Positions 23,501 to 36,179 of a stretch of DNA of 64,000 nucleotides are shown one piece after another. Both the position numbers and the translations under genes were made by a program. The notes under the pieces were generated by a model. It searched no databases. It had not been told where the DNA came from and saw nothing but the letters and a program-made list of their open reading frames with translations. This DNA comes from Apostichopus japonicus (lineage: Eukaryota; Echinodermata; Holothuroidea; Aspidochirotida; Stichopodidae), in NCBI RefSeq assembly GCF_037975245.1, contig NC_092577.1, positions 928,001-992,000 on the forward strand, written 5' to 3'. How positions within the stretch are numbered: position 1 is the first letter of the stretch; each line of letters begins with the position of its first letter.

Positions 23501-24557
23501 CTCAGCTTGGATACAGCGGTAGTCCATGGCAGTGGTACAATGTCACTCAAGAGTGACCTCGACCAACCGATGGTGCTTGTAGTACTGCAGGAACTTACTA
23601 TACACTATTCAGGAACACTGAAGGCAGTTTGGTTACAGATCAAAGCAGAGGCACTCTACCTGGAGACTGGAGGATCAATTGATGCCATTGGTCAAGGGTG
23701 GACAGGAATGGAAGGACCTGGAGCTGGTGTGGCAGGTAGCATAGGATGGACAGGAGGAAGCTATGGCGGCGCAGGAGGCGGTATCCTGGATTATGATCCA
23801 AACCTGAGCCTCTATGGATCCATTTATGAAGCTGACCAGTTTGGAAGTGGGGGAGGTGGTGATTCTGTATCAGAGACTGGTGCTGGAGGTGGACTTATAG
23901 AGATTGATGCCTCCATACTAAGACTAGATGGTAGTATCGATGCATCTGGCCTACCAGGTTACCGAGTGATGGGAGGTGGCAGTGGTGGGTCTGTTAACAT
24001 TAATGTTAAAGATGAGATAAGCGGTGCAGGTGCTATATTCGTGGTGGGTGGAGATGGTGGTGAAGAGTCCGGGGGTGGCGGTAGTGGCGGTCGAATTGCT
24101 GTTTACATTGAAACAGTTAGTGCATTTACAGGTAACGTATTGGTCAGAGGGGGCAATGGTGGATTAGAGACCCAGGCTGGAGGATCAGGTACCGCTTATT
24201 GGCAGGAGTCCATCAAGGGTGTGGTCTCATCTAAATTATTCGTGGATAATCGTGGAGTGACTTTGGAGACTCCTCAGATAACCGTGATAAATGAGACTTT
24301 ATCAGAACTTCATTTCAATGAGCTTCACTTGCATGGAGACAGCCATCTAAAGTTTGTGGGTGATTTGATTGTCTCGGTGGATAGATTAGTATCCAGCAGT
24401 GGTGGGGGAGTAATCAGCATTCATGATGGCATGGTACTGAGTGTCAACGAAGGATTCTCAGAGCACGTCTTCTACTGCAGCTTCCACCTGAGTGCAGATG
24501 GGGAACTGAGGCTTCCAGCCAGAACAACCTTCAATGGAGATTCAAACACATTTTCAG
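20564..24557 (+). CDS. Exon 17: 4.0-kb exon with three glycine-rich units
   Basis: Phase 0 in, phase 1 out, 1,331 codons without an intron. It begins LIIANNNKQTPM with a Cys-richer half-unit (STCGCPSCFYGQL). Three units follow, marked by GSAGSGGSISI (about 21635), GAGSGGSIFID (about 22788) and GGGSGGSVNIN (about 23975), spaced near 1.17 kb. GDxTG-type signatures are GDSTGTLVLS, GDQTGRIKLS and GDLSGLFLIQ. The donor is the weak TTTTCAG|GTTTGT. Units before and after this exon are cut by four to six introns each; none of those positions is kept here. Confidence 0.92.
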
Positions 24558-25006
24558 GTTTGTTTACCTGCTGTTATTTCTCTCTGGCTTTATGCATACC
24601 TTAAAAAATGATATCATATCCTTCTTGTCAGTCAATTATGCTTTTCAATTTACATTTCAATTTGTAACTTAGGTAACATTTTGTTACAGATGCTTACTGC
24701 GTTGAGTAAGATCACAGACGATTGTCCACCATGATAGTTATGTTGCATGCAGCCAAAACCTGGTTACAATAGTTTGCAACATTTTTTGTTAAGGAACCAT
24801 GTCAGAAAGAAAAGCAAATTTCTGATGTGCAGTAAGGCTGAATCAAAATTGTCTACAACTTCAGAGCACAAAAAAATGCTGACTGCAGCTTTTCTTTGTG
24901 CCACAGTGCCTAACTACACAGGTGGTACTTACAGTCTACTATAATCCTTCATAATCATGTTTAAAACCATAGATTTTGTCATGACTCATTTCTTTAATCT
25001 GCACAG
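24558..25006. other. Intron with no recognisable content
   Basis: Ordinary AT-rich intron ending in TTCTTTAATCTGCACAG. No repeat seen. Confidence 0.7.
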
Positions 25007-25359
25007 GTAACCTCACAAATTTACAGGACCTAGTTGTTGCCCCTTACAAGACACTTAAACTCTCTCCGTTGGCAAGGACAACATTATACGTGGATGGAGT
25101 CTACCAATTTAGTTCACCAAGGGGTGCCTACAAATTATCATCTATTACCCTTCAACACCATTCCACATTGGTCCTGGAGGAAGGTTACCCGACGGAGCAA
25201 CCACTGGCTATATCGGTGCTAGAGGCAGACTATGGTGCTACAATTGTGGCGTATAGCTTAGTAGTTACTGGGAGTGAAATGATTCTCCACTCAGGAAGTA
25301 GACTGGATTTAAATGGCGGTGGACATGTTGGAGGTGAAGGACCAGGCGCCGGTTATCTG
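25007..25359 (+). CDS. Exon 18: layered-strand half-unit
   Basis: Phase 1 in, phase 0 out (CTG|GTAAGC). It reads GNLTNLQDLVVAPYKTLKLS, ITLQHHSTLVLEEGY, VLEADYGATIVAYSLVVTGS, then SGSRLDLNGGGHVGGEGPGA. The 'LDLNGGGHxGGEGPGAG' turn introduces the Gly-rich block of the next exon. Confidence 0.88.
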
Positions 25360-25919
25360 GTAAGCATCTAAAAAGCATCCAGTAAGTTCTGGATATAGGA
25401 ATGCAGGTTGTACTAACTTCAAGCATACATCACGTACAGACATAAACATAGTGTTTACATATTGGTATTCTGGCCTGATAACCAGTACTACTCAGAACAT
25501 TTGTAAATCTAATATTATAGATATTAATGCACATTTAGTACAGTCCAAGAGACTTTAACTTGTATTTCTAAATCCCTGCCAATTCAAAGTGTTTTGTTAG
25601 AAAAACCCAATGTTCACCTTCATCTTGGCAACGTTATCTGGATTGACTACATATCCAGTTATATATGGCTTTATATGGTCAGATCAAAATTTATCTATAT
25701 ATCTGGATTGACTCTATATCCAGTTATGTCAGGATACTGTATCATTCAAATTGTAAGTGGTCGTCAAAAGTGAATCTTACAAGGACACTCTAAAAGACTA
25801 AACTTTAGACTAGAAGAATTTTTGTAACTACTATTCAATATTTTTAAATAAAGTTGATGTCAACAGACCACAGAATTTATTTTTCAATCAAATCTATTTT
25901 TATCATGTGCTCTTTGTAG
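25360..25919. other. Intron with a short diverged duplication
   Basis: The theme 'ATTGAC..TATATCCAGTTAT' occurs twice between 25630 and 25730. Nothing else is recognised. Confidence 0.65.
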
Positions 25920-26115
25920 GATACAGACATTGGCACTGGTGCAGGCTACGGTAGCTTTGGAGGGTCATCCTCCGGAAGTACCTCAGCTCTGCCTTATGGT
26001 GACTTTATGACACCCTCAGAGGCTGGTAGTGGTGCTGGGTCTGGACCATCAGGTTCCCCTGGACGAGGAGGTGGTATTCTTAAAATTTCTATGAATGGAA
26101 GATTAGTTGTGGATG
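25920..26115 (+). CDS. Exon 19: GSFGGSSSGS / GAGSGPSGSPGRGGG / LVVDG
   Basis: Phase 0 in, phase 1 out (GGATG|GTAAGT). It reads GAGYGSFGGSSSGS, SEAGSGAGSGPSGSPGRGGG, then ILKISMNGRLVVDG. Same cassette and same donor position as exon 10. Confidence 0.88.
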
Positions 26116-26309
26116 GTAAGTACAGTTGTGCTTCTATTTGTAGCAGACTACATTTGCTAAATTCACTATTCAAACAAACACCCCCAAATTTTGTATCCCT
26201 TGCAGTGGCACAGATTGGTGTTCTGAGCAATGATGTGCAAAGGGTTTCAGAGGTGGGGGAGGGGAGGAATTTAAATCCTCAGTGACTGATTTTGGTATGA
26301 ACCATTATG

Positions 26310-26635
26310 TCAGGGCCAGAGACAGATAAAGGATTTTATAGATGAGGGGGCAGGCCCTAGGATTGTTGAAGCTGGCAATCTGGGGGTCCTCCCTCAGAAA
26401 GAAATGAAAGTTTAGAAGTCAATAGGGCATTTCGAAGCCTTGTAAGACTAGATTAGAAATTTGGTCTGTAATTCTCTCTAAATGTTCTCAACTATTGGAA
26501 GTACTTTTTTGTGTGAGTTTGTAAAAGGAGAGTGGTCTAACTCTTCCATGACTGAATGTAAAAATCCCTCAACTGATACATTTCAGAGGGGGGGGGGGGG
26601 GAGGAGGGGGAATTCTTTTTACCAAATTTGGGTGA
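26310..26635. repeat. G-rich dispersed repeat remnant and poly-G tract
   Basis: GGGGGCAGGCCCTAGGATTG and GGGGGTCCTCCCTCAGAAAG resemble the G-tract foldback elements elsewhere in the window. A run of 14 G starts at 26587, followed by GAGGAGG. Intronic, between exons 19 and 20. Confidence 0.5.
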
Positions 26636-26808
26636 CAGTATGATAGCTTAATGCAGCCAAAAGTTGGTTCCTGGCAAAATGTCTACAGAATTTCTTGTTC
26701 TACTATGGACAGAAGTTAGCACATCCTTTCTCTAGAGGTTCTGATGACAGAGGAACCTCGAAGTTAAGCTTCTGATGTATATATATATCTGATTTTGTTT
26801 CAATACAG

Positions 26809-26989
26809 GATATGTGTCAGTGGATGGTTTACCTGGCAGTGGGTCTAGTGGTGGAGGCAGTGGAGGTGGGGTCATCGTAGAGGTCAACAGTCTCGATGGA
26901 CATGGCATAATTTCTGCGAACGGTGGGAATGGGCTAGAAGATGGAGGGTCTGGTGCTGGTGGCAGAATATCTATTAATCTCATCCAGAG
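26809..26989 (+). CDS. Exon 20: GGGSGGGVIVEV / GHGIISANGG / GAGGRISIN
   Basis: Phase 1 in, phase 2 out (CAGAG|GTACAA). It reads SGSSGGGSGGGVIVEVNSLD, GHGIISANGGNGLEDGGSGA and GGRISINLIQ. This is the most canonical statement of the unit core in the window. Confidence 0.9.
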
Positions 26990-27227
26990 GTACAAAGTGA
27001 ATCTTCAAGTTTCCAGCATTCATTGAATTCCTTGCAGTGTACTGTGTAACCATTGGCAAAATATTTTAACGTTTTGCTCATATCATAACATATGCTTTGT
27101 AAGAGCAGTCCACAAACTCTTAACCCCCAAACCCCTCACCCCTCAGGATCGATGCTCAGAATGTATGACAGCAAGCTTGGACTATGGATGCCATCAAACC
27201 CTGAAAACTGTAGATAAGTTGTCTAAT

Positions 27228-27300
27228 GTCTGGAAAAAGTCTGCAACCCACCTAAAATGTTTTGCAACCCACCTAAAATGTTCTGAAACCCACTTTAGGG
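27228..27300. repeat. Three-copy 24-bp tandem repeat
   Basis: GCAACCCACCTAAAATGTT three times with small changes, in the intron between exons 20 and 21. Otherwise this intron shows nothing. Confidence 0.85.
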
Positions 27301-27540
27301 TCACCGACTATGACTAAGATACAGCTAGTCTGCTTTGGGTAAGATCATTCGGGTAGAAATCTATTACTGTCATTTAATGAACCAACTTTGTGGACCTTTT
27401 TGAGACAGATGAAATACGTCCACTGATGATAGCGGGATGTAATCCTTTGCTAAGTAACTTTACAATTTAAATGCAAGCAGTTATTTTGAATTGGCTTCAC
27501 ATTTTTCTTAACATTTTCATGATTTACAAATGTTCTACAG

Positions 27541-27776
27541 TTTCAACTTTGACGGAGAGATTGAATGCCATGGTGGTTACACATCTTTCCCGGACTTGTA
27601 CACAGTAGAAGGAGGTGCAGGTACCATCTACATCAAGGAGAATATTGACACATTCCCAAAGACTACTCTGATAGCCGATGGAAATAGGCTGAGTGATCTC
27701 CCCCTACTAACAAGGACTGTTATACAACTCTCTGAACCCACCAAAGATCTCATCATCAATGAGCTATATATAAGAG
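27541..27776 (+). CDS. Exon 21: FDGEIECHGGY / GGAGTIYIK / LIINELYIRG
   Basis: Phase 2 in (AG|T = Ser), phase 1 out (AAGAG|GTAAGT). It reads FNFDGEIECHGGYTSF, EGGAGTIYIKENI, LIADGNRLSD and DLIINELYIRG, the 'FxGxxxAxGG..GAGTVY..VDN' part of the unit. Confidence 0.88.
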
Positions 27777-28353
27777 GTAAGTCTGAATCTATCTAAGATG
27801 CAGTCAAGTCAATATAGTAGAGGCATGGAGGTGTAGTATTACTTGGAACCACCTGGTTTATACTGAAAGGAATACTACCTGTCTGAACAAATCAGTGAAC
27901 CATGAATCCAATCTATGGATGTCCACTTCAGTTTGACGATAAATTAATTAATATTATATATATATATTTAATACTGAGTTTTTCCCACCTCCTTCTCCAC
28001 CAGATAGATTTATTGTTCTTATGTTAGGACCATAAATAAAATAAAAAAGAAGATTTTATATCAATGGCTTCCAATCCAATCATTTCTAATGCATTTTGTG
28101 ATTTTTAATACTATTAACAGACAAGAATGTTTCAAATTTGTGAAAGAAGAATTCATTATGAAATACTAATCGGGTATTTTTTCTTTCGGAAACACATTAT
28201 GGTAACATTGTCTTTAATATTAGACGATTGTTTTCCCTTTCACTTACATATTAATCGTGATGTTATTGTAAAATCTTGTTTTGTCAATTCTGTTTTAAAA
28301 TGAGCTAATTGTCAGATAATGCTATAACAGTGGTTCTTTGCTCTCTTTCACAG
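27777..28353. other. Intron with no recognisable content
   Basis: AT-rich with a short TATATATATAT run near 27957. It ends in GCTCTCTTTCACAG. Confidence 0.7.
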
Positions 28354-31300
28354 GTTACGCCACTTTGGAGGTTTGGGGAAGAGACTCCTCAGTGACTTTT
28401 GACAAGGTCTCTGGTGATGGCACAGGAACATTGATTGCTGAACCGACTCAGACCATCATCATAGAACCAAATCTACCTCAAGCAAACTTGTTTATCCTCC
28501 GTTGTAGCATCAAAAGTGATGAAAACTCCACCTTAATTTTGCCCTCGGCTCTAGCTATTGATGCGAAGGTCAACCTCACCATAAAAGGAAAGTTTGATGC
28601 ACAGACTGTCTATGTGGAGGAGCAAGGACTCTTTCAGCTTTACAAGACAGCTCAAAGCATCCAAATGCCCAACCCAGATGAGTTCTTCTTCACAGATCTG
28701 ACGCTAAAGAGAGGCTCCACATTCTTGGTCGCTGATGGGCTATCTATTTCTGGAGGTGTGTTTGAAGTCAAGGGTGGAGTGACTCTCACTATGGAATATT
28801 TTGACATATCTACATCAACATTCATCCTGGAACAAGGTGCCACTTTAGATGCTTCTGGACAGGGCCCAGCAAATGCTGATCATCCAAGTGCTGGAAGTTC
28901 TACCAGTAGAGGTGGAGGAGGCCATGGAGGTCCAGGGGGTGTGGGAAAGGCAGTAGGAGTTGAGACCGCCGCACCTTCCTTTGGCTCCATTTACTCCCCC
29001 ATTCACCCAGGGACAATGGGAGGAAATGGTGGTAAGGGTGGTTCTGTGATCACCATCACATCTAAGACAGTTCACCTCGATGGTAGTGTATTAGTAGATG
29101 GTGCTGGCTCATCATCAGGTGGAGCGGGCAGTGGTGGTAGTGTCTTGATGAGAGTTAGTGAGTCCCTCTTAGGGTACGGTCTGGTATCAGCAACGGGTGG
29201 CACAGCGTCTAATTCTGGTTACGGAAGTGGAAGTGGAGGAAGAATAGCAGTTTACTCCGAGGGTGGTTACCATTTCAAAGGTGTTCTCTCTGCCCGTGGA
29301 GGTGGGAGTTCGTATAACCTCGGAGGGCCTGGCTCTATCTATCTGTCACGTGTCTTGGATGGTTTACACCATGAGAAGTTGATGGTTGATAACAACAATG
29401 CACAGTCTCAATTGTATTTTACTCTTGATGAAGATCAGACAGATATTGTGTTTGATGAGCTAAATCTGCAGGACAATGTGCCGTTCGAACTCAAAGAGGA
29501 CGGAAGGGACAAAACGTTGGATGTAAAGAAGTTCGTTGGTGACGGAACAGCACTTATGCATATTCATGACCACCATCTTATAATCTTTGAAAGGAATCTT
29601 GATGCTAACAATACAGAAGGAGGAGTCTTTGTCAATGTGAAAGTTGATGAAGGTGGCCAAGCTGTGATGTCATCTCGGGCTCACCTGCTTGGTAGCGGTG
29701 AAGAATACATTGCATTGGATCTGGCTGGTAACTTGTATGGAATCTATCACTTGGTCATTGGTGAAGATCGTGTCGCCAACATCATGACCACAGCTGGTGC
29801 CACAGCACTGGTCGACTTTGACCTTGATGTGGTGACTGGCATGTTCACATTTGCTTCTTTAGTCCTTCATAGTGGAGCCAAGGTGGAGTTTGCACCAGAT
29901 ATGGGATCTATTTTGGAAATGGGAAGCCTCCAAGTCAAATTTGGAGCAGCAATTTATGCTGATTTCTTTGACCTCAGTCTATCGGAGATTGATGTGGAAG
30001 TGGGAAGTATTTTATCTTGCAGTGCAACTGACCGAAGCCAGTCGGAGACCTTGGATACCCTGCTGGGAGCTGGGATCCAAGACCCCAAAGGAAGCAGTGG
30101 AGCTGGTCATGGCAGCCCTGGTGGTATAGGTTATTCAGTATCAACAGAGGGTGGACCTGCTTATGGATCCTTGTACAAACCAAGAGCCAAGGGAAGTCAT
30201 GCCGGTGGTACCTATGGGGGTAGAGGTGGTGGATACGTGTTGGTTAATTCAACCGTTACCTTCATTGATGGTACTCTGATGGCTACTGGTGGTGATGCAG
30301 CAACAAACAATTATGGAGGTGGCAGTGGTGGCAGTATATACCTAACCACCATAGAGTTAGATGGTGTAGGCCTGATGGATGTTAATGGTGGAAATGGCCG
30401 TTCATATGGTGGAGGTGGAGCTGCAGGTAGGATTGCTGTATATACTTCAACTACAAATGAATATGTGGGTGATTACACAGCCCATGGTGGAAACGGCATG
30501 AGTCAGATGTCAGTACCTCGAGGTGGTGGATCTGGGACACTCTTCATCCAAGACATGGTTAATGGATACCCTTACAGAAGACTTTATATAGATCATCTAA
30601 ACCGACACAGATCACAGTATGTCACTCTGGATGAGGAGGAGGCCATTTTCTATGAATTCGAAGAAGTTCACATACTAGGAAATGCTGCACTGGATATCGT
30701 GTCATCCCCAGAGATAGTTTTACATATTCATGAGGTCAAGGGTGATCGATCTGGACTTCTTCATGCTCGTAACGGGCACAGAATGATCGTCGAGTATGTT
30801 GCATCTGTACCGAAAGTGAGCAAAGTGCCTGTTAACATCATGATCGACTCTGGAGGTGAAATCATCTGTCCTGCCACTATGAACATCCTTGGAAATGGTT
30901 ATCCAACTTCAAGTGGCCGTGAACCATCGTTCCACTGGCAGGGACGACTCACCAATGTCCTGAATATGATCCTCCACCAAGGAGCCTTGGTTTTCATTGA
31001 GGCAGATGCACATACTGCTATTTTTAACAATGGCACTTACTCTCACATCGGAGTACCATGTGAGTTCTCCTTTGGAACATTGAACCTGCTGACAGAGTCT
31101 TGGATATTGTACGATGTTGATTTGACAGCTCTGCTTTCAGTCAGTGGTCTGCATATCAAGTATGATGCGGTCATATCTGCAGAGACCATCAGAGTGACCG
31201 GGACCGACGTAGATATAGAGACTGGCGGAAGACTAACAACATCTGCGATAGATCGCACCTCTGATACCTTATCCTCCACCGGCGGTACCGGAACCACCAC

Positions 31301-32372
31301 AACCTCTGGAAGTGGTGGTGGCGGTCATGCAAGCTACGGAGGATATGGGTATGATGGCAGTGGTAATGAGATAGCAGCCGGTGGCATGTATTATGGCACC
31401 ATCTTCCACGCCACGGAGCGAGGCAGCGATGGCGGTCATGGAGGAAGTGGTACTGCCGGTAGAGGTGGAGGAGTGGTGACCTTAGTAGCCGCTGGTACAT
31501 TGCATCTAGATGGCGAGATTAATGCTGATGGGTCATCTGCTTCTGGCTATGGCGGTGGTGGAAGTGGTGGAGCAATCGCATTAAATATCACACATCTCAC
31601 TGGACATGGTATTGCACAGACTAATGGTGGTGCTGGTACCTCAAGTTATGGTGGAGGTGGATCAGGCGGTCGAATCGCTGTTTATGTCAAGGAATCCACA
31701 AAGTACGAAGGTTCATTCCAGGCTATCGGTGGATCAGGTTATGGAAGCGGTCTCACACCCCATGGCGGCCCAGGATCTGTCTATTTCCATGAGTCCAGAT
31801 TTGGATACCCGTACCATAAACTATTCATAGACAATGTAGACAGGTCTTGGGATCACTACTTTACGATCGATGAGCCTGGTGAAAGATCTGAATATTTTGA
31901 TGAAATTCATTTGACCAGTAGTGCTTCATTACATCTTCCAAATGATGGTGTTCCACGACAACTCACCATCAACAAACTTTATGGAGATAAGACAGGCCTC
32001 ATAACCGTGCATGGCAATCAAGAGTACACAATAGACCATCGTGAGAACAGCAAGACCACGCTGAAAGCGCCAGTTAACTTCAAGCTGGAGAAAAATTCAA
32101 CAGCTTTCATAGCAACAACCTTTGACATCATTGGCTCTGGTGTTCCAGCATTTGATTGGAATGGCCGGTTGGTTGGAGTCCAGAATCTTCGCATAGCTCC
32201 AGGTCGAGAAGTTTTAATCAGAGAATCAGCCCACACGGCTCTCATCGTGGACGATAATTATGAATACATCGATGTTCCAGGAGAATTCCGATTTGTGCAT
32301 CTGGAGTTTGGCGCCCTCACCAATGTAGCCTTCCCTCCTCCTCTTGGGGTCCGTTTCAAAGTCGGTTTCCTG
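28354..32372 (+). CDS. Exon 22: 4.0-kb exon with three glycine-rich units
   Basis: Phase 1 in, phase 0 out. GAGSGGSVLM (about 29125), GGGSGGSIYL (about 30318) and GGGSGGAIAL (about 31555) mark three units spaced about 1.2 kb. Each has RGGG, GxGLxxxxGG, GSGGRIAVY, LxVDN and a signature: GDGTALMHIHDH, GDRSGLLHARNG, GDKTGLITVHG. 'LILPSALAI'-type strands sit between. N-X-S/T sequons are frequent (NLTIKG, NSTLIL), fitting a secreted product. No intron remnants. The donor is TTCCTG|GTGAGC. Confidence 0.92.
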
Positions 32373-32690
32373 GTGAGCTCAAATCATATATGAAGTTATA
32401 CTTTTGGATGTTTTTTATCTAAGTTGATTGTCAGCTGTTCATCTTTGGATCATGTGGCATTTATGAAGAAATACTGTTACTTTAAATACAGTGAGAATCA
32501 ATGTGTTAAATCCAAGAATATCGTTCTCTTACAACACTTATTATTTATAGTTCAGTGTAATAGCAGTAGTCAGCTACTTGAATGTGTCGAAACAGAAAGT
32601 CATTGCAATAGTTGTCTTGTTTTTGTTTGAAACTTACTAAAGTATCATAACCCGTTTATATATATTTCAATATATTTTTTTTTCATCTAG
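32373..32690. other. Short intron, nothing recognised
   Basis: AT-rich, ending in a strong pyrimidine tract TTTTTTTTCATCTAG. Confidence 0.7.
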
Positions 32691-32865
32691 GACATGAAAT
32701 GGGGCTCACAGCTGACTGCTGAGTATTTTGAGATTTACTCCTCTGACATTCACTTGGAACCCATTGCTCTCTTGGAAGTGTCCGGGAGAGGGTTCTCTGA
32801 TGGGGGACCTGGTGCGGCTTCTGTGAGGGGTGCCGGAGCAGGTCATGCCACTCAAGGAGGAACTG
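32691..32865 (+). CDS. Exon 23: layered strands to GAGAGHATQGGTG
   Basis: Phase 0 in, phase 1 out (AACTG|GTAAAT). It reads DMKWGSQLTAEYFEIYSSDI, LLEVSGRGFSDGGPGAASV and RGAGAGHATQGG. The intron position just before 'xxYGSLYEP' is shared with exons 27 and 28. Confidence 0.88.
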
Positions 32866-33619
32866 GTAAATTAAACTGTTCTCCTATCAGTTCTATTGGT
32901 GTGTGTCATTTAGAGGGAAATAGAAATGTTTTGATCTAACAAAGATAATCTGTATTAATTTTTTTGAAATGTTGCCTTCTAAAACTACAAATTTGAAATG
33001 GCACTATAATTTTTCTGTCCTTCCAAAGAATATTCTCAGACAAAGGGGAAGGTTAAGTTCGGTAAATTCTCTCTCAGGTTATACATATGCTGTATTGTAC
33101 TTGTTGGCATTTGAACATGAACGACCATTATTTTAACTTTCTAGCATTCTTGGGGGTGCCGTTAAAGTGGGTCTCTACATGCGTAGTAGCCCCTATTTGA
33201 CATACAGTATAGCATCACACATCTGATTTAGTGTAGACTGAATTCATTGTACACCCATGTTGGAATAATTGTTGGAAAGCTTAGCTTTACTGATAAACAT
33301 GATCTGTTAATTTGTTGCACCACAATGAGGCTTAACCCGTCACCCAACCCCACCTCCCACCCTGCAAAGAAATTTGCAAGAGAAACAATCAAAGCATTGC
33401 TGTAAATTTGTGGGAGGCAAACATATTCTTTATTGAAATATTAAATAGTTATAAACTGTCTCCATTAGAAGTGCCAACCACATGTTTATAACCACATAAA
33501 TCAATATTAAATTGAGAGGTATTATCCCAATTTAAATAAACAGTTTTATCAGAAGAAGCTGTGATTACTACCTAAGCCCAAAATAAATCTTCAAACTTTC
33601 TAATTTTTTTTGTCAAAAG
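32866..33619. other. Intron with no recognisable content
   Basis: AT-rich, no tandem repeat. It ends in TCTAATTTTTTTTGTCAAAAG, an acceptor with AAAAG rather than CAG. Confidence 0.65.
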
Positions 33620-33850
33620 CTTCAAATGGACAAGCTGGAGGCTCAACCTATGGTAGCCTCTATGAGCCAGTTGACATGGGAAGTCAAGGAGGTGCTACTA
33701 GCTCAGGTGCAGCCGGCCCTAGAGGAGGTGGTGTGATAAGACTGAAAGTTGGTTCAGTCTTACAACTGGATGGCACATTGGATGCAACTGGTCTTAGCGG
33801 TACCAGCGGGGCAGGAGGAGGCAGTGGTGGATCTATTTGGGTCACCACAG
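33620..33850 (+). CDS. Exon 24: YGSLYEP / PRGGGVIRL / GGGSGGSIWVTT
   Basis: Phase 1 in and out. It reads SNGQAGGSTYGSLYEPVDMG, SSGAAGPRGGGVIRLKVGSV, LQLDGTLDATGLSG and GAGGGSGGSIWVTT. It spans the VDG/LDG position at which exons 10 and 19 have an intron, so intron content differs between units. Confidence 0.9.
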
Positions 33851-33972
33851 GTGAGATGAACCTCAATATAAGCAAGCCATTTATGTAGCTAACTCTCTGC
33901 CAGTACTGATGCATGTGAATCTTTACAGTTTTCCGTAGCTGGTGATTTATGCAGAAAACAATATTAATGTAA

Positions 33973-34085
33973 AATTGTAGAATACAAAATTATAAGAGAC
34001 ATATAGATATGATTTATGCTTGATGGCAGATAGCAATGTAAATGTAAAATTGTAGATCACTAAATTATAAGAGACATATCTCAAT
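33973..34085. repeat. Two-copy intronic duplication
   Basis: GTAAAATTGTAGAATACAAA followed by ATTATAAGAGACATAT is repeated about 80 bp later with small changes, between exons 24 and 25. Confidence 0.8.
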
Positions 34086-34295
34086 CCCTGAATTTGTCTG
34101 TAAATTTAATATCTGGTGTACTGTGTGAACTTTGTGTACGATTAAACTATAAAGGGTTATAAGGATATATTTTAATCCCTCCAAAATAGATGTGTAAGGT
34201 TAATGAATTTCAAACAGCAGAAATTATGTGTTTTGTTTAGAAATGATAATTTTAAGATATTATATAAGTTTTATTTTTAAACTAATATTTCTCAG

Positions 34296-34645
34296 ATCAT
34301 TTTAGAGGTCATGGTGTCATGAGCTCATCAGGAGGTCAAGGGTCAGGAGGTGGTGGTGCCGGAGGTAGGATTGCTGTCCATATAGAAGACAAAGATGAGT
34401 TCCGAGGAGATCTTCTAGCTCTTGGTGGGAGTGGAACGTCGGGAAACTACGGAGGAACAGGAACTGTGTACGTGGAGGAAATAAAGAATGGCGAGACATT
34501 CACAAGACTTTACCTCAACAACCAGTATGCAGATCCTCCCATACCATTCATCTTAAACGAAAGAAACCCACGGATAGATGTAAAGTCCAGACCAGATCAC
34601 AACCAAGCAGATTATGCATTTGAGGAGGTCACACTTCAAGGAGAG
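34296..34645 (+). CDS. Exon 25: FRGHGVMSSSGG / GGAGGRIAVHI / AFEEVTLQGE
   Basis: Phase 1 in, phase 0 out (GAGAG|GTAAAA). It reads HFRGHGVMSSSGGQ, SGGGGAGGRIAVHIEDK, FRGDLLALGGSGTS, GGTGTVYVEE, LYLNNQY and YAFEEVTLQGE. Confidence 0.9.
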
Positions 34646-34849
34646 GTAAAATACTTATTTACGGATGACAATTTTTTCCATCATCTTTGTACAATTTTTC
34701 TCATACATCCAAGTGTACTACAATGCATTGTATCTTGTTCAAGCATAGTTCTAACACCTAGCACAGCAATGTTTTGTTTCCAAACATAAATTGTTCTGTT
34801 GGTCTGTGAAATCTCAGGAATATCTCTTTCTACTCTCCAAACTATCTAG

Positions 34850-35213
34850 CTCCCATTTGAAATTACCAAAGCAGATGAAGAGAGTATGCCCTCTATTTCA
34901 ATCCATACCATTCTTGGTGACACAACCAGCGTCCTGCACATACTGGCCAATCAGAAGTTCTTCATCGAATACACAGTCTCGGAAGGCCGCAGGTCAACAC
35001 CACCTGTAAACTTTGAATTGAATATCAATGGTTCGGTTTACCTTCCAGCAGATTTCCGGACGAAGGGTAACAGAGATGAACCATTTGTTTGGAATGGATT
35101 GGTGATAGGTGTGTTTAACTTCACAGTCCCTGAAGGCAAAATGCTCAATCTTGGAGAGGAATGCAGTAATGGCCAAATTAATGATGGTTCTTTTATATCA
35201 CCTCCAACAAAAG
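34850..35213 (+). CDS. Exon 26: GDTTSVLHILANQ signature segment
   Basis: Phase 0 in, phase 1 out (AAAAG|GTAAGT). It reads LPFEITKADEESMPSISIHT, the signature LGDTTSVLHILANQKFFIEY, PPVNFELNINGSVYLPADFR, then FVWNGLVIGVFNFTVPEG. 'PxNFxLxxxGxVxLPxxF' is the strand set that follows the signature in most units. Confidence 0.9.
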
Positions 35214-35487
35214 GTAAGTATTTCACAAAGATGAAAGTAAAGTCCTGTATCATCATTTAACCATGAAGTGATAGTAATAATTTTCCCTGAGAAGTTGCTG
35301 GATACATAGTGTCCAACCATTGGTCTAATAATTCTGCTCCCCCCCCCCAACCCGTATTCTAGCCAAGTGTATAACTTTGACATGTTTCTAGCACCTTCTA
35401 AACTGTGATACCATTGTAATTTTATGTGTATGTGTTGTTATATCTTATATGTTGTCCATGTATTATCTTTGTGGTATTCTTTTTCAG

Positions 35488-35793
35488 GTACCCTACAGCT
35501 GGACCTCTTGGAACTACGAGCAAGCAGTCGATTGACCTACCCAACAAATCTGCAGTTCAAGCTTGGAGAACTCCTGATGCGATATGCCTCGGTAATAGAG
35601 GCAGAGACGGTGCATGTCAAATCAAGCTTCATTTTTGTGGAAGGCGATGCTGTTATTGACACTTCCGGCAGAGGACCGGACTCTGGTTCTGGAGATCAGC
35701 CTGGCGGTGTCATAGATGGTACCCCTGGAACAGGGACGGGAGCTGGGCATGGAGGATTTGGAGGTGGAACTGATGTCCTTGGCTTTACCACAG
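35488..35793 (+). CDS. Exon 27: layered strands to GAGHGGFGGGTDV
   Basis: Phase 1 in and out. It reads TLQLDLLELRASSRLTYPTN, FKLGELLMRYASVIEAETVH, VEGDAVIDTSGRG, then GTGTGAGHGGFGGGTD. It ends TTTACCACAG|GTAAAC, the same inter-cassette position as exon 23. Confidence 0.9.
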
Positions 35794-36179
35794 GTAAACC
35801 AAAAAATAAAGTGTTTTTTTTTCATTGAGTAACTCATACTATATAACTTTTGAAATTTTCAAATGTCTTGAAACTTGATGTAGCCTGACCTATCTACAAC
35901 TATTAGAAAATTAATCTGAATATCCCTGTGTTGAGTTTAGATGCCCATGGGGATGTTTTAAATGCTTTAAGAGTTTAACCGTCACTGAAACATTCTCTGT
36001 TACCTAGTATGCAGCTCTAATGATCTTCGACAGTGTTGAGTAGGCAGATAGGGGCGGGCAGGGAGAGGAGTAGGAGAATAATACTTCAAACTAAAAAGCT
36101 CTTGGCTGATGACTTCCAACTTTTATCTACTGCTTTGTTGAGATCATTAATTGTCATTATTCCTTTATTTCTGTATTAG
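35794..36179. other. Intron with no recognisable content
   Basis: Short AT-rich intron, with one purine-rich stretch (36050-36076). It ends in TTTATTTCTGTATTAG. Confidence 0.7.
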